Of a stretch of 64,000 nt of DNA, positions 59,101-64,000 are shown piece by piece. How positions within the stretch are numbered: position 1 is the first letter of the stretch; the number at the start of each line of letters is the position of its first letter. Made by a program: the position numbers and the translations under genes. This DNA comes from Stenopsyche tienmushanensis (taxonomy: Eukaryota > Arthropoda > Insecta > Trichoptera > Stenopsychidae). The stretch spans positions 1,860,001-1,924,000 of the forward strand of contig WACJ01000403.1 of assembly GCA_008973525.1 (NCBI GenBank), given 5' to 3'. The notes beneath the pieces are model-generated. The model was not told the DNA's origin. It worked only from the letters and a program-made list of their open reading frames with translations, and searched no databases.

Positions 59101-60207
59101 ATGGTTAGCTGTTGCCGATGATAAATCGCGCATATATAAGCGATTGCGTCCACTCGCTATATTTAACCTCTTCGCCAACAATGACGTATAATTAGTTACA
59201 TTTTCAATATAAATCATTATATATTTTTTCAAATTGCCTCTAAAAGCAATACTCAGACGTCTAATACCAGACATAGAGATCAATTTTATCGAAAAAGTAT
59301 CGTAAAACCAGTCATTTATAATCGTTGCATTATCTTAAATAACACACATATAACAATGTATTGAGTTGAATTCACTTATATAAAATCTTCAAATTTATTA
59401 TTGCCAACTTTTTCTTAAGTTAAAATAGTCACTGACTATATCAATTAAAAATTTGGATCCAGAATGTTTGAGTTCAATTATCAAATCAAGACATAGCTTG
59501 AAAGATTTTAGATTGATAGCTTTTTTTAGTCAGTGTTTATATAATCAGGAACGATACCTAATTGGAGAAGAAAAAAGTTTAAAAGGGAAAATAATCCTAT
59601 AGACTTATTGAGTAATATGTGTCCTAAAAAAATTCTTATGGTGGCTATGGTTAATATTCATCATACAATATGATGCAGGACTGTGCGAGGTTTTTGTTAT
59701 GTCAATGAAAGGTTATTGAATGTTCATTTTGATTTAACGTATAAGCTTAACAACCCGAACATAACGATTGTAAATCTAAACACAGACGCTTCAGCGCGCT
59801 TATACTTATGAAAAAAAGGTTAAATGCTGCTGAATTATGTAACTATTTATGCAGTTTATAGCTTGGTTCATGCACACGAGACATTAGCCGTGAACACGCT
59901 GCAAATAAATGTCGACAATATGTCAACGTACAAGCCGAATGATAAAATCGCAATGTCGGCAAACAGTCGACATCCGAATGTAAAGGGTTAACACGACTTA
60001 TAAATTTCCCCGTCGAGCAGAAAAATTACCGTCGAAGTGAACAATTTCCGCGTCTTTCAAGGCTTTCGATTGTTCAGAATGTATTTTATGGGGTCGCGCT
60101 TTCGCTCGACGGTTTCGGGATCGCTGCGATGGGGTCAAAGATACGCTCTCCCAAACTTGAACACTGTCGATTGTCATATCGTGAGGGGTTATATGGAAGG
60201 TCGTTAA
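59101..60207. other. Non-coding; TTAA words near 59755 and 59987
   Basis: TTAACAACCCG (59749) and GTAAAGGGTTAAC (59982) could be piggyBac-like scraps, but no matching pair could be established. About 59990-60190 becomes GC-richer. No gene supported. Confidence 0.25.
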
Positions 60208-60534
60208 TCATTCGAAGCTGAAACGATAAGCCGAATTAAATATGGCCATTATAAATATAACACTATCAGATGAGTCCCGGTTGAAGAAGTGGCCAAGGCA
60301 GTTTGTTATTTCTTTGAATTGTGCCGGGTGAACAGTAGATCCTCGTGGGCGTCCCGAGTCGTCCGTAGTTGCACCACATAACTTACTTCCTAATCTACCA
60401 GCATCAGCTCCGCTCAATACCTGCTGAACAAAACCTGACTGCTCAACATTTGCACGTACAAAACGCTTTTGTGACCACAATTCAGTGGCGATTAATTGGT
60501 ACATCATCGTACATTCGTCCCAGCGAGATAACAT
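60208..60534 (-). CDS. Unrecognised 108-codon frame in a GC-richer island
   Basis: From ATG 60534: MLSRWDECTMMYQLIATELW, later FVRANVEQSGFVQQVLSGAD and GSTVHPAQFKEITNCLGHFF. Base composition is clearly above background and the product looks reasonably protein-like, but an overlapping plus-strand frame of 102 codons is also open. Composition alone may keep both open. There is a donor-like GTAAGT on the minus strand within it. No family recognised. Confidence 0.15.
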   Translation of the reverse strand: MLSRWDECTMMYQLIATELWSQKRFVRANVEQSGFVQQVLSGADAGRLGSKLCGATTDDSGRPRGSTVHPAQFKEITNCLGHFFNRDSSDSVIFIMAIFNSAYRFSFE

Positions 60535-60699
60535 CCAGACGCAGTTTTAAGACAAATTTACCGCATTTACTACCTATTGTTGTGGACTCCGTGAGTTACC
60601 TGCAATGTGTAATTTTCTGCCGACAAGCATTCACCAGGCGTAGATGTCCAGGAGGTCCGATAGCCTTCCGGTCTTGAGATGACCCTTGATTATTCCGAC

Positions 60700-61638
60700 A
60701 AGCCCTACATGATACCATGTCGATATTTTTTTCTATTTAAGGCTGTCCATGCGATATTTTGTAGGAAGAATAATTCTAGTAGAATTAGAAAAGGGTAATG
60801 TCAACGTGAACGATGAACCATTTCTGAATGATTTCTGTAGGCCATAGATTATCTGTTAAATACTACTAAGAATTTAAAAAAATACAACTAAAAGATTTAT
60901 TTTTAATTGATAATGCTCCAAGCTATCTAACACATTTATCCGACTCAAAAATCTGTTCAATTTAAATGGTTTTCCTATCGCCAAATATAACTTCGTTAAT
61001 CCAAGCAATCAAGGCATAATACTATACAAAATTTTAATGCTTATTATCTGCGGCGGATATAACTGATTGATAAAATCGATGTAAAAGATAAACAATCCAT
61101 TGGAGATTTTTGGAAGAAACTACAATATCATGGATGCTGTGGACAACCAAAGAGGTGACCAAGAAATATTATATTTGAAAGGAGAATGAAAGAATGTGTG
61201 ACTGGATCTAAGCAAAGATGTCAGTATGACTGGATAAGCAAGCAAAAGTGACTTTCAGCGGATTTTTAAAAAAAATGTAGGTACCATAACAAAAATTATG
61301 GATTCATTTATACAAAATGATTTTAATTTTGATAGAAGATCAAAGGGAAAACAAATTGTTTGCTGAATGAAATAAGAAAAGACAAGTAGCAAAAATGGCA
61401 AATAAGGAAGAACTTTCCACACCCCAAACGCAACTTCTGCAAGTGTGCAAAAACTTAAGTCAACTTTAAATATAAAGAATTCATCCGTTGATATATTTTA
61501 GACCAGAGCAAAAACTCCAATTGAATTATTATACTACCTAAAATTAGTGTTTCGGGTATGATCTAAAATGATTTTACATTAATCCATAAAAATCAATGAA
61601 ATTTGGAAACACTATTTTGTATGTATATTAGTGATATA
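60700..61638. other. AT-rich stretch without recognised features
   Basis: Nothing supported. Confidence 0.4.
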
Positions 61639-62419
61639 CACTCAAACCTCTTTTTGTGCGATTTCAAAGATATGCGGTTCTTTTAAAGCAATTTAAAATT
61701 CTTTCTAGTCTAGAATTTTGAAAAAAAATCGACATTGTTTTTTTTGTGTTTTTTCAGCTTTTAGACTTTTAAAAATATATCTTACAAAAAAATTCAAAAA
61801 TAGCTTTTTAGTCATTTTTTTAACTACTTTTTTCAACACGGTTGACATGATATCTCAAGTCCTAGTTAATTGATTTACTTCAAATTGACTGCGAACTTTT
61901 TTTTATATAGCCCTTTATTGTTTCAGCTAGATTTATGACAAAATTTAATTTTTGACTATTTAAAAAAAATTAAAACTCTATAATCAAAAAATGACTTGTT
62001 TTTAAACAAATACCTTTTGTGATTTTTTTTAGATAAGAACTATAGCGAAATCTTTATTAATTAAGAACTATTACATATATTAATTAGAAAATTTACATAG
62101 AACAATAATGAGATTGACACTGCGCATATTATTTCGTTCGAGGAGAGCGATTTTTAGTCATCTTACAGCGATATAACAATAATGCGAGACATCCTTAAAA
62201 TGCTACCAAAAATGTTGCTTTTAATGTGTAATTGCAAAAGTTTAGTAATTTTCTTGATATTTTTTTTGTGCGATTTTGGGTATATTTTATATAGCTGTTT
62301 CAAAGTTATGCGGTTTTTAAAATTTATGGAACGCATCTTCAATTTTTCTATGAGAGTCATAGTTTTGTTTGTGTGGTTTTCCGTGGAACGCATCTACCGC
62401 ACAAAAAAAGGTTTAAGTG
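61639..62419 (+). mobile_element. Pogo-family non-autonomous element, both ends present
   Basis: Flanked by TA (61637-61638 and 62420-62421). Terminal repeats CACTCAAACCTCTTTTTGTG and the inverse CACTTAAACCTTTTTTTGTG differ by two bases. Subterminal GCGATTTC and TTATGCGG words repeat near both ends and near 62270-62310. The 781-bp element has no transposase. It is the best-preserved reference for the copies at 30894 and 62546. Confidence 0.88.
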
Positions 62420-62545
62420 TATATCGGTTTCTTTCCAGTTTGAAGCGGTTTTGAACTCGGTGAACTAAAATTTAGAAAAAGACCAAGCTTTAAAAAGCCT
62501 TAGAGAAGAATTAAGTCTCATAAAAGTACATAAATTGAAAGTATA

Positions 62546-62930
62546 CTCAAATCTCTTTTTGTGCGATTCGAAGTTATGCGGTTTTTTTTAAAGCAATTTT
62601 AATTTTTTTTAAATTAGATAAAGAGTACGTATCGAGATATTTTGGATAAAATAGGAAATAAATGATCAACACTAGCCGAAATTTGTAAAAAAAAATTATA
62701 ATTTGGGACTTTGTAAATCATATTGCATCTGCAATCGCTGAATTATGACCACGCCGAATTATTTTTTGCATTTTTCCAATGTTTCGACTTTTAAAAATAC
62801 ATTCTACAAAGGAATTTCCAAAATTCCAACTACTTACAGAGCGACGCGGCAACTTGGTCGGTCCTATCATAATGAAATATTTTAATGCGTTTTTCTCGAA
62901 ACTACTTTTTTCAACAATAAATTTTCATAA
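62546..62930 (+). mobile_element. Pogo-family element, left part only
   Basis: Starts near TACTCAAATCTCTTTTTGTG and GAAGTTATGCGG, then follows the left half of the element at 30894 (TTGCATCTGCAATCGCTGAA, CGACTTTTAAAAATACATTC, CAACTTGGTCGGTCCTA, TTTTTCTCGAAACTAC). The match ends near 62930 and the right half is missing. It lies only about 125 bp from the previous copy. Confidence 0.75.
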
Positions 62931-64000
62931 TAAATATTATATGTACTTAATATTGCAATGCTTTGAATGTTGCAACATCGTCTATTAAAGTCCTAGCCAC
63001 CTTATATCAAAAGTAGACGACGCTTATTTAACAATAATTAACGTAAACTATTTGTAGTCCAATAGGCTGCATCCATTGCATCCATTTTGTATTATAAATT
63101 CAACATACCTTGATGGACTTTAAATTTAATTTACGCAGCCCTATTCAGCAAATCACCCAGTTGAAAGTATAAATCGGCGCTTTCTTTGGAAGATAGAAGG
63201 TATGCATTCTGGAAGATATGTATTCCAGTCTCTTATTTCCTTCTAATAGTTAATAAAGACTTATGTGACATTCAAGAAGTGCATCTTAGAATTGCATTTA
63301 CTCTCGCAATGGTACGTCCGTGATGTTGCACATCAAATGCAATTTAATAACGGGAAGGTTTTATCTTTTGTAGGTTTGCTTTGATATTCTATAATATCCG
63401 AAAAATTATATTTATTGAGAAAGACAGAAATTCCCTGTGCATAGAATATTTAGCTCGAATACGTTGCCTTGCACTTTTATTCCGTACGAACCGCAGCTTG
63501 CACTTCGCTGATGTGAGATTCTGCATATATTGAAAATCATTCAGTGCATAAATATTTCACTTTATTCTAAAAGGATTTTATTGAGGTCGGCTATATCCTT
63601 TAAGAACTGATGCGCCAATTAAGTGGAGTCTTATCTTATAACATATGCAGGAAATATTCCGCAAGCAGGGTGATTCATCAGTTTCCATCGGAGAGATTTA
63701 ATATCGTCTCAAATTAAATAGTGGCGTCCGTAATATATGTAATTTGAATGGAACTCGATTCAAAATGAACCGTACGAAATTGGTTTACATAAGTGTCTCT
63801 TCTGGTTCCATTCACGGATGGAGGAAACAATTTTCTAGCATCGGCGCACGTATTTAGAGCATTTCATCAGCGCCGGAGAAGGCACTCCATCATTCTTTAT
63901 TTGTTAAGCATTAGTCAGGCAGAAAAGCGTCTGTCATTCAAAGCACACATCGGCTAAGAACAATGTGTAAAAGACCTGTCCCGGGCGGGTTTTGTGCTTT
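62931..64000. other. Non-coding; GC-richer toward the window end
   Basis: About 63180-64000 is GC-richer than average, with scattered homeodomain-like words and no convincing frame. No gene supported. Confidence 0.3.

Noticed and set aside
1..64000. CRISPR array, operons or ribosomal RNA
   Set aside because: No regularly spaced direct repeats, no tandem co-oriented genes and no conserved rRNA words were seen.

Overview
This window looks like eukaryotic, most likely insect, nuclear DNA. It is AT-rich (by eye roughly two thirds A+T), has no dense gene track, and carries many DNA transposons typical of arthropods (mariner, pogo/Tigger, piggyBac, hAT, a Helitron-like element) plus one Jockey-type non-LTR retrotransposon. 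The species cannot be fixed from the sequence. I found no tRNA, rRNA, CRISPR array or prokaryotic operon structure.

Layout. 1-3.7 kb holds two internally deleted mariners and a small inverted-repeat MITE. 4.3-5.0 kb holds an unrecognised coding-like frame of 105 codons interrupted by one TGA, with a perfect hairpin seven bases after that TGA. 5.7-6.2 kb holds a possible promoter and a possible first coding exon with a signal-peptide-like start. 6.75-8.25 kb is a 5'-truncated non-LTR retrotransposon with exact 14-bp target-site duplications and an open reverse transcriptase frame. 9-16 kb holds two decayed Tigger-type pogo copies and a hAT MITE with 8-bp duplications. 16-26 kb is mostly non-coding with GC-richer islands. 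A deleted mariner lies at 26.1 kb and a dimeric Helitron-like repeat at 27.4 kb. 30.4-32.4 kb is a nest: a piggyBac MITE inside a pogo element inside hAT-like sequence. 34.5-35.1 kb is a Helitron-like element inserted into another repeat. 37.5-39.2 kb holds a MITE and a nearly full-length dead mariner. 40.8-46.7 kb holds GC-rich exon-like islands. 49-52.7 kb holds two more piggyBac MITEs. 54.3-55.2 kb is a mariner with the same 5' deletion as the copy at 0.87 kb. 61.6-62.9 kb holds two pogo copies. The remainder is AT-rich DNA with GC-enriched islands that look like regulatory or exon-bearing sequence.

Interpretation. The bulk resembles a gene desert or very large introns, colonised by small DNA transposons and dotted with islands of higher GC. 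Three plus-strand pieces (6101-6182, 42552-42613, 43356-43421) have compatible splice phases and could form one small secreted-protein gene, but this rests on splice signals and reading frame alone. The only confidently protein-coding material is transposon-derived.
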